This document shows positions 9,380-19,179 of a stretch of DNA of 33,634 nucleotides, piece after piece (position 1 is the first letter of the stretch; the number at the start of each line of letters is the position of its first letter). The notes under the pieces are model-generated. The model was not told the DNA's origin and made no database searches. It was given only the letters and a program-made list of their open reading frames with translations. The stretch is taken from positions 1-33,634 of the forward strand of contig JAESSA010000013.1 of the NCBI GenBank assembly GCA_016764355.1, in the 5' to 3' direction. The position numbers and the translations under genes were made by a program. Source of the stretch: Sneathiella sp. (GTDB lineage: Bacteria; Pseudomonadota; Alphaproteobacteria; Sneathiellales; Sneathiellaceae).

Positions 9380-10489
9380 TTAAACGCCACCGAAAATTGG
9401 GTCATACCAGGATTTGAATTCAAGATAGTCTTCGACCAATTTTTTCTTGTCGTAAATGCGAACCTGTTCCCATACTTTGTCATAGATGTCTGAAAATATG
9501 GAATTATTGTCCCTATTTTCAGGTTCCATTGTTATCCCCTTCATCTGACAGTATTCCCGAGCCATCCCTGTCAGCTCCGCGCCAACTCCCATACCTTCTG
9601 TCAACTCGTAACATGCGGTAAAAACACATTTAGGGATGTCACCCGCCAGATTTTCTTGCAAAGAACAAGAAAGAGCTTCGTAGAGGGACGCTGGATCCCG
9701 GTCACACTGAACTTCCGCATTTGTGTTTTTTTCCCTCTCTTCCACCCATGACGCAAAATTATTTGAAGACACAATCGGGATCAGAATTGGGGAAATTTTT
9801 AGCGGGGCATCCATGTGCTTGAATATGGGACTATCATCAAACCCATTAAAATGTTTTAGAAAGACCCCATTGGCAATTTTGGTAGAATAGTTCTTGGCCG
9901 CGTTGGCGAAGAGTGTCTCGAACTCAGGGGCCATCAGCCCTTTGCCGCCATGCATAATGTTTGACGGTTGTTCTATTTCGACCTCTTCCTTGGTTATTGT
10001 AGCGCATTGGGCAAAGATTTCTTTTATAGGTTCGTCCAAGATAGCCCTTAAAGCCCTAATTTTTTCCCTATATTTCTCACTTGGACCGATATCAAAAACA
10101 ACATCATTTTTAATATGTTCGTAAACCCTTGTTTTTTGAATGACCCGATGGTTTTTCAAAGCTTGTTCAAGTTCATTGCGATCGAAATAATTCAGACTGC
10201 CATATAGTTGGAAGATTTGAAGGAGTGCGGCCAGAACCATGGTAAAAAATAGAGCATTATAAATTCTGCGCTTTTTTCGCACCTCTTCTGCAAATATTTT
10301 GGGTAATTTCATCAGTACTGTCAGTAAACCCTCATGACGCTCGGCCGTCTTTCCAGCTTTATTTTGGATTTCTTCGGAGATTTTTTTAGTGATTTCTTTG
10401 GGGTCAATGACATCACTTTTCCACGTCAGCAAAAGTCCAAGAAGAGCGATTACCAATTGGGCAATAATTCCGACAATTGCGACGATCAT
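9380..10489 (-). CDS. hypothetical membrane-anchored protein, family not recognised
   Basis: 369 aa ORF; N-terminal TM plus a second hydrophobic segment 'IYNALFFTMVLAALLQIFQLYG', then a Cys-containing soluble domain. Confidence 0.65.
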   Translation of the reverse strand: MIVAIVGIIAQLVIALLGLLLTWKSDVIDPKEITKKISEEIQNKAGKTAERHEGLLTVLMKLPKIFAEEVRKKRRIYNALFFTMVLAALLQIFQLYGSLNYFDRNELEQALKNHRVIQKTRVYEHIKNDVVFDIGPSEKYREKIRALRAILDEPIKEIFAQCATITKEEVEIEQPSNIMHGGKGLMAPEFETLFANAAKNYSTKIANGVFLKHFNGFDDSPIFKHMDAPLKISPILIPIVSSNNFASWVEEREKNTNAEVQCDRDPASLYEALSCSLQENLAGDIPKCVFTACYELTEGMGVGAELTGMAREYCQMKGITMEPENRDNNSIFSDIYDKVWEQVRIYDKKKLVEDYLEFKSWYDPIFGGV

Positions 10490-10602
10490 ATACGCCCCCT
10501 AAGCCTTAAACGGCGGCAGTTTTTGGTTTGGAGTATTTTAGACGTTTAAATTGAATATATTACAATATCAAAATATTAAAGATTGTATAGAACTAATTCC
10601 TT

Positions 10603-11922
10603 TTATTCAATGAATGACGAGGACTTAATCAGCCACAAGCGATCAATCTGTACGCCTAGTTTATCAAAGTATTGAGCCTCAATGCGTTCCGCATCTATAA
10701 GGCTATAAACTACCTTGCCACCATCCAACATTCTAATGACAAGATTATCCCCCTCCCACACTGAATTTAGACGCACCCACTGACCTTTCAAAATTTCCAA
10801 TTTTTTGCTTTTTCCAATGGCAAAGACGGCCTGCCCACCGTCCATGTCTAGCGCTTCGACTACCAGAATATGGTTCAATTTAGTATCTGAAGTCCCCGCC
10901 CAAAAGCCAGAAAACATTCTTTGTGCTATTGGCAATTTTGTTTCTGCTTTTGTTATAGCCAAATCATCGGGCAGCGGAACATCATTATAAGGTGAAGCCT
11001 CTTTTCCAAGCCTCAATACCGGCCTTTTTTGCGATTGGGAAATTAGCCTTTTTGAAATTAACTTTAGGTAATTATCCAGAGCACCTCCCCAAACTTGCTC
11101 ATAACGATAAAGAAGATGTCCATTGTCGTATGGTACGTCAAAGGCGAAATATTGCCCTATCCCGCCATGGGATTTATAGATTTCAAAATTCCATCGACTA
11201 TGAGCCGTTGAAAAATAAGGATCACCCTTTCCATAGAGCCAAAGCGTAGGCCGCTTATAATTTACACCTTGCAGAAATACAGCGCGGTTTATGCTCGGCC
11301 CTTCAAGGCATTTATCGGTCATCCAGCCACCCACCAAATTAATAACGCCTTTAACTTGATTGGGATGATGCCCCGAATAAGCAACAGAAAGCGCCCCGCC
11401 CCGCGATACACCTCCGATAAGAATGTTGTTTGCATCTACTTTTGAGTAACTGGAGAGTATTTCAATCGCAGCACTAATATCTTCCAGTGCACGCTCAACG
11501 CCGGGTAAGGAAAGCTCTGGCAGACAAGAATAACCTTGAGCTCGATCTTTACTAAACCCCTCGTCATACAGTCCATCCGATTTTCCGCGACCACGTCGCT
11601 GAGGAAAAGCAACCATCCAGCCCCTGTCGTTAAAAAACTTTGATATTGCTTTCGTCCAAAAGGTTTCTTTGAATTTTTCCGGAGATTTTCCCAGACCAGT
11701 AGAGCCATGATTGAAAACCAGGAGTGAAAAAGGTCCCTGTCCTTTGGGCATAGAGTAGACAACTTCCAGCTTTATGGATTGGCCATTCTCAAACAAATCT
11801 GTTTCCAGATATCGGACTGTTCGTGCATTTGAGACAGAGGAGATAACAAAGACCAACGTTAAGCTTATCAACGCATTTCTTATCAACCGACTAATGCGGA
11901 ACCAGTTGCTGAGTATCCCCAC
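10603..11922 (-). CDS. exported alpha/beta hydrolase family protein (dienelactone-hydrolase/peptidase S9-like)
   Basis: 439 aa, signal-like N-terminus, 'LLVFNHGSTG', 'PQRRGRGKSDG', 'GGVSRGGALSVAYSGHHP'. Confidence 0.82.
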   Translation of the reverse strand: MGILSNWFRISRLIRNALISLTLVFVISSVSNARTVRYLETDLFENGQSIKLEVVYSMPKGQGPFSLLVFNHGSTGLGKSPEKFKETFWTKAISKFFNDRGWMVAFPQRRGRGKSDGLYDEGFSKDRAQGYSCLPELSLPGVERALEDISAAIEILSSYSKVDANNILIGGVSRGGALSVAYSGHHPNQVKGVINLVGGWMTDKCLEGPSINRAVFLQGVNYKRPTLWLYGKGDPYFSTAHSRWNFEIYKSHGGIGQYFAFDVPYDNGHLLYRYEQVWGGALDNYLKLISKRLISQSQKRPVLRLGKEASPYNDVPLPDDLAITKAETKLPIAQRMFSGFWAGTSDTKLNHILVVEALDMDGGQAVFAIGKSKKLEILKGQWVRLNSVWEGDNLVIRMLDGGKVVYSLIDAERIEAQYFDKLGVQIDRLWLIKSSSFIE

Positions 11923-12005
11923 ACTGAAACCTCTCCGTTATCTCTCGAAGGCTTCATATTACTTCAAAACACTACTGAAGCGATAATACAAAACGGGTTC
12001 ATAAA

Positions 12006-12033
12006 AAAAGGCGGCCCGATTGGACCGCCTTTT
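12006..12033 (-). terminator. Rho-independent-like terminator downstream of valS
   Basis: aaaaggcgg-cccgattgga-ccgcctttt: 9-bp arms with A/T flanks, just after the valS stop at 12054. Confidence 0.8.
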
Positions 12034-12053
12034 GATTGTGAGTGGGATTGATT

Positions 12054-14717
12054 TTAAAGTTCGCTCAAACGCTCCGCTGCGTCTTTAAGTTTCGCCATCT
12101 TAATCTCGGCTTCGCTTAGTTTTTCACGTTCTCCTGCAACAACCGCCTCTGGGGCGCTGCTGACAAACCTCTCATTTCCAAGTTTTTTGTTCAGGCCGGT
12201 CATATAACCGTTCAATTTGCCCATTTCTTTTGTAAGGCGGGCTTTTTCAGCATCCAGATCCATGGCACCAGCCAAAGGAAGCGCCACACTGGCCCCGTCA
12301 TGTACAAACTGCAAGGAGCCCTTAGGAAGCTCTGCATCCACCACTTTGCTCTCCAGACGCGCAAGACGAGAGATCACAGCCCAGTGACTTTCCAGCCGTG
12401 TTTTATGATCGTCAGATCCTTCATTAAAGATCATGGGGATCTTGGCGCCAGCAGGAACATTCATTTCACTGCGAACACCGCGAATACCTGTGATCAATCC
12501 TTGAACCCATTCCATTTCTTCAATCGCAGCCGCATCGACAGCAGTATCAGGGTAGACAGGCCAGTCACTAATAATCAAATCAGCATCCCGCTCCGCGCCC
12601 AAGCCGCCCCATAATTCTTCTGTTATGAAAGGCATGAAAGGATGAAGGATTTTGAGGATCTGATCCGGAACCCAAGCAGTCGTGGCTTGTGTTTCAGACT
12701 TCGCCTCCGCATCATCTCCCTGGAATGGAATTTTAGCCACTTCCAGATACCAGTCACAGAACACATTCCATGTGAAGGAGTAGATGGCATTAGAGGCATC
12801 ATTGAAACGGTAACCGTCTCGTTTTCCTTCCAACGCTTCGCGAACAGCCGCTTCACATTTAGCAACCTCACCAACGATCCAACGATTGATCGTAAGTTTG
12901 GTCCCAAAGGGATCAAAGCCTTTAGGTACACTGCATTCATTCATTTCTGAGAAGCGAGCCGCATTCCAAAGTTTTGTTGTGAAGTTCCGATAGCCTTCGA
13001 CACGTTGTTCAGACAGGCGGACATCCCGTCCCTGCGCCGCACTGGAGGAGAGGAAGAAACGAAGAGCATCCGCGCCATATTCATCAACCAAGTCCAAAGG
13101 ATCGACAACATTCCCCTTTGATTTAGACATCTTCGCACCATGTTCATCGCGAACAAGGGCGTGGATGTAAACCGTATGGAATGGGGGCTCTTCTTCCATA
13201 AAGTGAAGACCCATCATCATCATCCGGGCAACCCAGAAGAAAATGATATCAAAGCCCGTGATCAAAACGTCTGTCTGATAATATTTATCAAGTTCAGGTG
13301 TTTTATCGGGCCACCCTAAGGTAGAGAAAGGCCAAAGCGCTGAAGAGAACCACGTATCCAGAACATCTGAATCGCGGGTGAGTTCTTCATCTTTGCCATA
13401 ATGAGCTTTTGCCGCGGCAAAGGCCTCTTCTTCCGTTTCTTCAACGAAAATCATCCCATCAGGGCCGAACCATGCCGGAATCCGATGACCCCACCAAAGC
13501 TGACGTGAAATACACCATGGCTGGATGTTACGCATCCAATCAAAATAGGTATTCGACCACTTTGCCGGAACAAATTTAGTTTTACCGCTTTCCACAGCAC
13601 GAATAGCAGGTTGCGCCATTGTGGCTGCATCGGCAAACCACTGATCGGTCAAGTACGGCTCGATCACCACGCCAGAACGATCTCCGTAGGGAACCGTGTG
13701 GGGATGATCTTCAATTTTAACCAGAAGACCAAGTTTTTCGAATTCTGCGACAATCTTTTTACGCGCGTCGAAGCGGTCCATTCCCTGGTATTCGGCCGGA
13801 ACCGTATCGTTCAAGCAGGCATTTTCCGTCATGATGTTAATCACTTCAAGACCGGCACGTTTACCAACCTCAAAGTCATTAAAATCGTGAGCAGGCGTTA
13901 TCTTAACAGCACCAGAGCCTTGCTCCGGATCTGCATATTCATCGGCGACAATCGGGATACGGCGTCCAACGATGGGCAGAATAACAAATTTTCCCACCAG
14001 ATCCTTATACCGCTCATCCTCTGGATGGACAGCAACGCCTGTGTCCCCCAGCATGGTTTCCGGGCGCGTGGTGGCAACTGTAATGTAGCGGCCCTCTTCC
14101 CCTTCAATAGGGTACTTGAAGTGCCACATGTTGCCGTTGACCTCACGCTGCTCAACTTCCAGATCCGAGATCGCAGTGTGGAATTGTGGGTCCCAATTTA
14201 CCAAGCGCTTGTCTCGGTAAATCAGGCCTTCCTTATGAAGCTGAACGAAAACCTTGCGAACGGCTTTGGACAATCCCTCATCCATGGTGAAGCGTTCACG
14301 GTCCCAGTCGCAAGATGCGCCTAGACGGTGAAGCTGTCCCATAATGGAGCCGCCAGATTTCTCTTTCCACTCCCAAACTTTTTCGATGAATTTTTCACGG
14401 CCAAGATCATGGCGCGTAAGACCCTCTTCGGCTAACTGGCGCTCAACAACCATTTGCGTTGCAATACCGGCATGATCCGTACCCGGTTGCCACAAAACAT
14501 CTTTGCCGCGCATTCTCTCAAACCTGACGAGAATGTCTTGCAGCGTATTGTTAAGGGCATGGCCCATGTGAAGATTGCCAGTTACATTTGGTGGCGGAAT
14601 GACAATTGTAAAGGCGTCATCGCTCTCAACGCGACCACAGGCAAACGCACCGCTCTCCATCCATCTGGAATAGAGTTTTCCTTCGACCTCTTGCGGCCGA
14701 TAAGATTTGTCCAGCAT
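12054..14717 (-). CDS. valS: valyl-tRNA synthetase
   Basis: 887 aa class I aaRS; 'PPPNVTGNLHMGHALN' (HIGH-type), 'KMSKSKGNVVDP', C-terminal coiled coil. Confidence 0.99.
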   Translation of the reverse strand: MLDKSYRPQEVEGKLYSRWMESGAFACGRVESDDAFTIVIPPPNVTGNLHMGHALNNTLQDILVRFERMRGKDVLWQPGTDHAGIATQMVVERQLAEEGLTRHDLGREKFIEKVWEWKEKSGGSIMGQLHRLGASCDWDRERFTMDEGLSKAVRKVFVQLHKEGLIYRDKRLVNWDPQFHTAISDLEVEQREVNGNMWHFKYPIEGEEGRYITVATTRPETMLGDTGVAVHPEDERYKDLVGKFVILPIVGRRIPIVADEYADPEQGSGAVKITPAHDFNDFEVGKRAGLEVINIMTENACLNDTVPAEYQGMDRFDARKKIVAEFEKLGLLVKIEDHPHTVPYGDRSGVVIEPYLTDQWFADAATMAQPAIRAVESGKTKFVPAKWSNTYFDWMRNIQPWCISRQLWWGHRIPAWFGPDGMIFVEETEEEAFAAAKAHYGKDEELTRDSDVLDTWFSSALWPFSTLGWPDKTPELDKYYQTDVLITGFDIIFFWVARMMMMGLHFMEEEPPFHTVYIHALVRDEHGAKMSKSKGNVVDPLDLVDEYGADALRFFLSSSAAQGRDVRLSEQRVEGYRNFTTKLWNAARFSEMNECSVPKGFDPFGTKLTINRWIVGEVAKCEAAVREALEGKRDGYRFNDASNAIYSFTWNVFCDWYLEVAKIPFQGDDAEAKSETQATTAWVPDQILKILHPFMPFITEELWGGLGAERDADLIISDWPVYPDTAVDAAAIEEMEWVQGLITGIRGVRSEMNVPAGAKIPMIFNEGSDDHKTRLESHWAVISRLARLESKVVDAELPKGSLQFVHDGASVALPLAGAMDLDAEKARLTKEMGKLNGYMTGLNKKLGNERFVSSAPEAVVAGEREKLSEAEIKMAKLKDAAERLSEL

Positions 14718-14762
14718 TGCTGAATCTCTCTTTATATCTAGTTATAACAAATTGGGTGGAAA

Positions 14763-14778
14763 GGCCGCCCAAGCGGCC
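14763..14778 (-). terminator. GC hairpin between popZ and valS, terminator-like
   Basis: Perfect ggccgc-ccaa-gcggcc stem; only a short T run (ttt) on the minus strand, so termination is uncertain. Confidence 0.45.
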
Positions 14779-14812
14779 TCAGTATAATCGGCTCACAGCT
14801 TAACAGGAAGAC

Positions 14813-15505
14813 TTAATCCTTGTCGTCCGCCCGATCCGCGAGCTTGCTCACTTCCCGTTCTACAATGCGTTGAACAATGCTTGCCAAATGTTCATCCAGC
14901 CAGTCTTTCAGCATTGGACGCAATAAATCCCGCACCAATCCTTCAAGTGTTGCATGGCCATTGCCCATTGGCATACCGCGCGATGAAGAAACAGCATCGG
15001 TTAAATTGGCGAAAGAAGTAGTTGCCGCCGCGACCGTCGGGTCATTTAACAGACTATCCAGTCTGGCATCCGTATTATCCAATTCTGGTCCGGGCTCGAA
15101 AACGTCTTCAAGCTCAGGTTCAAAAACTGGTTCTGGTTCTGGTTCTGGTTCTGGCACAGCTTCAGGCTCTGGAGCTGGTACAGCATCGAACTCGATCTCA
15201 TCCTCAACCACGATTTCTTCTGGAGAAATCACTTCACCGTCATCGTTCACTTCATCGGTAAGGTCCAGAATATCGTCTTCGACTTCAGGTTCTGGCTCGG
15301 GAGCTGGTTCCGGTTCGGGAATAGATTCTGGTTCGGGTTCTGGCTCGGGAATAGGCTCAGGTTCAGCAGAAGCTTCTTCTACAGGTGCTGCCTCAGCAGC
15401 ATCCGCAGCCGGAGCTTCATCATCGTCATCTTCAGAAATGATACGCCGAATGGAGGCTAGAATTTCCTCCATGGTTGGCTCTTGTTCTGCCTTTGGATCA
15501 CTCAT
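14813..15505 (-). CDS. popZ: PopZ / DUF2497 family polar organising protein
   Basis: N-terminal '[19 protein letters not shown]', acidic Pro/Glu-rich linker, C-terminal '[39 protein letters not shown]'. Confidence 0.92.
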   Translation of the reverse strand: MSDPKAEQEPTMEEILASIRRIISEDDDDEAPAADAAEAAPVEEASAEPEPIPEPEPEPESIPEPEPAPEPEPEVEDDILDLTDEVNDDGEVISPEEIVVEDEIEFDAVPAPEPEAVPEPEPEPEPVFEPELEDVFEPGPELDNTDARLDSLLNDPTVAAATTSFANLTDAVSSSRGMPMGNGHATLEGLVRDLLRPMLKDWLDEHLASIVQRIVEREVSKLADRADDKD

Positions 15506-15613
15506 CGTCTAATTCACCAACAAGAATAGAAGTACAATCTGCGAAACTTAACGAAGAACGACAGAAAACGCCAGCCTTCAACTACAATTTCGTTCTATTT
15601 GGTTAATGAAGCC

Positions 15614-16978
15614 TTAATCCAGACCACCATCTGTTCCGAACCATTTGTCGCGAACACGGTTATAATTGGCTTTAGGATCATAAAGATCAACAGCAAGACT
15701 TAGCTCTTCTGCACTCAAATTACCGACAGAAGCGAACACATTATATACAGCGACATGCACGTCCCTGCGCGAGGTAACCAAGCCTACCTGACTTTCCAAT
15801 AATTCTTGCTCAGCATCCAATACGTCCAATGTTGTACGGGAGCCAACCTGGGCCTCCTGCTCCACACCTTCCAGCGCAATTGTGTTTGCACGAACCTGCT
15901 CTTCATTAGAGGTAACCTGCGCCCGCGCGGTTTCTAACTGCTCCCAAGACTGGGTAACGGCTTCGCGAACTTGCCTTACGGCTGTCTCAATTTCAATTTT
16001 ACGTTGATTGTTTAACTGACGAGCTTGGCGAACAGCACTGTAAACTGAACCCGATTGATACAAGGGTACAGTCAGCGTTGCAGAAATAGATCCTGTTTCA
16101 GCCCACTGTGATTCTGAAGACTGGTCATCAGATTGTGAGAGCACCCCATCCAATGTAATACTTGGCAACAAACGCCCGGATGTTTCCCGGATGTTATGCA
16201 TGGAACTTTCTTCCTGAAACTTCGCAGATTGGATATCGGGGTTATTACTCATTCCCAATTCCAAAGCCGACTCAATTGATTCGGGAAAATTAGCGGGAAT
16301 TTCAGGGTAAGAAACCTCACCGGGTCTTTGGCCAACAACTCGCTCGTAAGTCGCTTCACTGACTTTCAGATTACCAACAGCTTGCACAAAATCAGATTTC
16401 GAGCCGGCAAGCCGTGCCTCGGCCTGTGCAACATCAGTCCGTGTAATTTCGCCCACATCAAAGCGGTCCTGAGCGGCCTCACGTTGGCGCTCCAGAACAG
16501 TTACATTGTTTTTTGTCAAGATAACGACAGATTGATCGCGTACGACATTCATGTAAGCCGAGACCGCCGTTTGCAACACAGATTGTTCGACAGAATCTAG
16601 ATTGGAACGTGCAGCCTTTACGTTGGCCTCTGCAGCGCTGGTGCCAGCAACGGTTCTGCCGCCCGTATAAAGGGGCTGAGAGACTGAAAGCGCCAAGCTA
16701 CTTGGCTCATAATTACGATCACCGCCCGCTAAAGTGGTTGAGCTATTTTTGCTATATTCATTACCCGCTTCTCCAGTGACCGTCACAGTTGGACGCCAAC
16801 CTGAGAGGGCCTGAGAAACACCTTCATCGACGCCGCGGACACTGGCCCGTTGCGCCTGCAAGGTTGGGTTGGTTGTATATGTCTGGGCAAGGGCTTCATG
16901 CAAAGTCTCTGCATGCAGGGCAGAAAAACTTGTTGTCGCAGCGATTACAGATGCAACCGTAAAAATAATTTTTTTCAT
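15614..16978 (-). CDS. TolC family outer membrane protein
   Basis: 454 aa, signal peptide, 'TLHEALAQTYTTNPTLQAQRASVRG', repeated coiled-coil/beta organisation, 'QEAQVGSRTTLDVLDAEQELL'. Confidence 0.95.
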   Translation of the reverse strand: MKKIIFTVASVIAATTSFSALHAETLHEALAQTYTTNPTLQAQRASVRGVDEGVSQALSGWRPTVTVTGEAGNEYSKNSSTTLAGGDRNYEPSSLALSVSQPLYTGGRTVAGTSAAEANVKAARSNLDSVEQSVLQTAVSAYMNVVRDQSVVILTKNNVTVLERQREAAQDRFDVGEITRTDVAQAEARLAGSKSDFVQAVGNLKVSEATYERVVGQRPGEVSYPEIPANFPESIESALELGMSNNPDIQSAKFQEESSMHNIRETSGRLLPSITLDGVLSQSDDQSSESQWAETGSISATLTVPLYQSGSVYSAVRQARQLNNQRKIEIETAVRQVREAVTQSWEQLETARAQVTSNEEQVRANTIALEGVEQEAQVGSRTTLDVLDAEQELLESQVGLVTSRRDVHVAVYNVFASVGNLSAEELSLAVDLYDPKANYNRVRDKWFGTDGGLD

Positions 16979-17208
16979 TTATGCAGGCCCCTCGCGCACA
17001 TTTTTTCTACTAATTGATTGAAGTCTACTCTCAAGCAACTGAGCATACAACATTAAGTTATTAACATGCCCAAACAGGGTATCACTTCGCTAAAGCCGCG
17101 CTCTAGCAGTATTTTAAGCGTCGTGTCTAACGGGTATTTTCCCGACCACAAACTATTTACGCAAAAATACAAGCCACACTGTGACCTGTGTCATAATCCT
17201 AAAGCCAG

Positions 17209-17865
17209 TTAGAGGCTGAAGGATGCAGACTTTTTCATACTCTGGTTTACAGGTGCCGCAGCGTTAAAAAGAGATTTTGCATAGAAACCGCCCCCTTGAC
17301 GCGAATAGATTTTCGCAACACCGGGGTTACTCCCAACGACACAAACCAAACGCCCGTCTTCACTTAGCTGATTCAGGAGTGATTCCGGAGCAGCATCGAC
17401 GGCACCGTTAATGTGGATAACATTATAAGGCCCCTGCTTTGCATTTCCCTCAACCAGCGAACCTTCGATCACCGCAACATTATCAGCTTCAAGTCCAGTC
17501 AGTGTCTCTGTTGCCTGAGCCACCATCTCTTCGCTCTCTTCCAGCGCGACCACGGCCTGAGCCAGATGGCCCAGCACAGCGGATGAGTATCCCGTGCCGC
17601 AAGCCACATCTAAGACCACATCAGTTTTTGTAATTTTAGCGGCCTGTATTAACAGGGCAAAAATACGAGGTTCGATCAGATAGCGATTGTTCGCAACTTC
17701 AAGATCTTCATCCATATACGCAACACCGCGAAGGTTCTTTGGAACAAATTCTTCCCGGGGAATAGTGTCCATAGCCTCAGCAACACTATCGCTGGTGACA
17801 TTATTGGGGCGAAGTTGACTGAGCACCATTGAGTGACGCGCCGTTGCAAAATTTTCAGTCATCAT
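17209..17865 (-). CDS. protein-L-isoaspartate O-methyltransferase family protein (divergent)
   Basis: SAM motif 'VLDVACGTGYSSAVLGHLAQAVVALEE', 'IPREEFVPKNLRGVAYMDEDL'; adjacent to tolC. Confidence 0.87.
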   Translation of the reverse strand: MMTENFATARHSMVLSQLRPNNVTSDSVAEAMDTIPREEFVPKNLRGVAYMDEDLEVANNRYLIEPRIFALLIQAAKITKTDVVLDVACGTGYSSAVLGHLAQAVVALEESEEMVAQATETLTGLEADNVAVIEGSLVEGNAKQGPYNVIHINGAVDAAPESLLNQLSEDGRLVCVVGSNPGVAKIYSRQGGGFYAKSLFNAAAPVNQSMKKSASFSL

Positions 17866-18077
17866 GAATTTCCCGTTTTTTTCTGGTACTTACAGGTCTC
17901 AATTTAGCCGATCAAATACAGACCCTTGAATATGGCCGCGTTTATACTGAATAACTTGCAATGTTGGCAAGAAAGAAGCGAGCGGATTTTTCTACTTTTC
18001 ACTAGAATCAAAATTTCAGTGGTAATAAAGCCTCTAATTTATTGAAATTCGGTGAAGTTTTGCAACGAATGCGCTTT

Positions 18078-18374
18078 TTATAAATTTTTCTCAGGCAAAG
18101 CAGGAGACCTCATTCTCCAATTATGCCCCGTCGCCATGATGCAGGCGGTCTTGTCGGGCGATGTCATTATGATCACCCAGAGGTCATTTTTCAAACTATT
18201 GAACACTTCTATCAAATACCCGTTATCAACTATTCCAGCAGAAACAGGCTTTTCTGCATATTCTTCAACCAAATAACCTCTAAGACTATTCCGCTCGAAA
18301 CATGGCAGCTGAGCGGTCGCGGGTGTTATACTTATAGAAACGCTCAGAAAAACAATCGAAGACAACCAGTTCAT
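18078..18374 (-). CDS. small exported hypothetical protein
   Basis: About 98 aa, strong SD (AAGGAG) before TTG/ATG, signal sequence 'NWLSSIVFLSVSISITPATAQ'. Confidence 0.5.
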   Translation of the reverse strand: MNWLSSIVFLSVSISITPATAQLPCFERNSLRGYLVEEYAEKPVSAGIVDNGYLIEVFNSLKNDLWVIIMTSPDKTACIMATGHNWRMRSPALPEKNL

Positions 18375-18475
18375 CAAAATCTCCTTCGGTTAAACGATAA
18401 ACCGCTCTCAAGACTGAGTTTGATGCGGTTTTAGTTAAACGTTCGACCAGATGGATAAGTGATAAATTATTTCCC

Positions 18476-18895
18476 TTAACTTCTTAAAAGGGTTGCAATC
18501 CTCTCGCTTCGTTGGCCAACCTGCCGCGCCCATTTACTATCCAGCGCTTCAGTTGCAGCAAGATCAAAATCCCCTTTGCCGAGCGCCGTCAGCATTTTTT
18601 TAAACTTGCTAAGGCGCGGCCAACCCAGGTTAAAACACATGTCAGCCAATGCAATTTTTTGCGGATTAGGAAGAGACGACCAGCAACCGACCTTCTGGCC
18701 CAGCTCCTCCAAAACAAGTCCAATATCATTTGACAAAAGATACATGGCCTCCTCTTTACTAATCCCGCGATCATCCAGATTGCGCCCGACACCAATGGTA
18801 AGTTTCCCGACAGTGTCCCGGTAAGGCTTCAATCGAAGAGCTTCATTTTCTATCAAATCTTCAGTAAGCTGCGCCTTCAGCTGTGATTGCGTCAT
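18476..18895 (-). CDS. phage-type lysozyme (glycoside hydrolase family 24)
   Basis: 139 aa, 'LIENEALRLKPYRDTVGKLTIGVGRNLDDRGIS', 'CFNLGWPRLSKFKKML'; SD AAAGGGG upstream. Confidence 0.88.
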   Translation of the reverse strand: MTQSQLKAQLTEDLIENEALRLKPYRDTVGKLTIGVGRNLDDRGISKEEAMYLLSNDIGLVLEELGQKVGCWSSLPNPQKIALADMCFNLGWPRLSKFKKMLTALGKGDFDLAATEALDSKWARQVGQRSERIATLLRS

Positions 18896-19179
18896 GATTA
18901 ACGTCCCCTTTGACGATAGAGATATTTAAAAATGGGAGAAATTATGTATTTTAATGAAAAGTAGAACGCACGCGGGAGAAAAAGATAAAAACCAATTCAC
19001 CAAGCCCATAGCAAGAATGAGATTTCTAACCATCCTAGTAGGCAAACTGTTCTAAGGTGCACCTACCCATATATTCTAACATTAGTTGAAAAAAATATAA
19101 ACCAAATTCTACAACTATCCCTAAAATAAGTAGTAATCAGTTATTCGTTAAAAGGAGGTTCACTCAAAGGAGGTATCAT

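Noticed and set aside
13611-14324. 237-aa plus-strand ORF opposite valS
   Set aside because: Lies entirely inside strongly conserved valS coding sequence; translation has no recognisable domain.
15105-15380. Repeated units that could suggest a CRISPR or DNA repeat array
   Set aside because: Hexamer coding repeats in frame with popZ, with no spacers.
14877-15512. 211-aa plus-strand ORF of Gly/Ser repeats opposite popZ
   Set aside because: Antisense shadow of the Pro/Glu-rich popZ repeats (GGX/TCX codons); no RBS or family signature.
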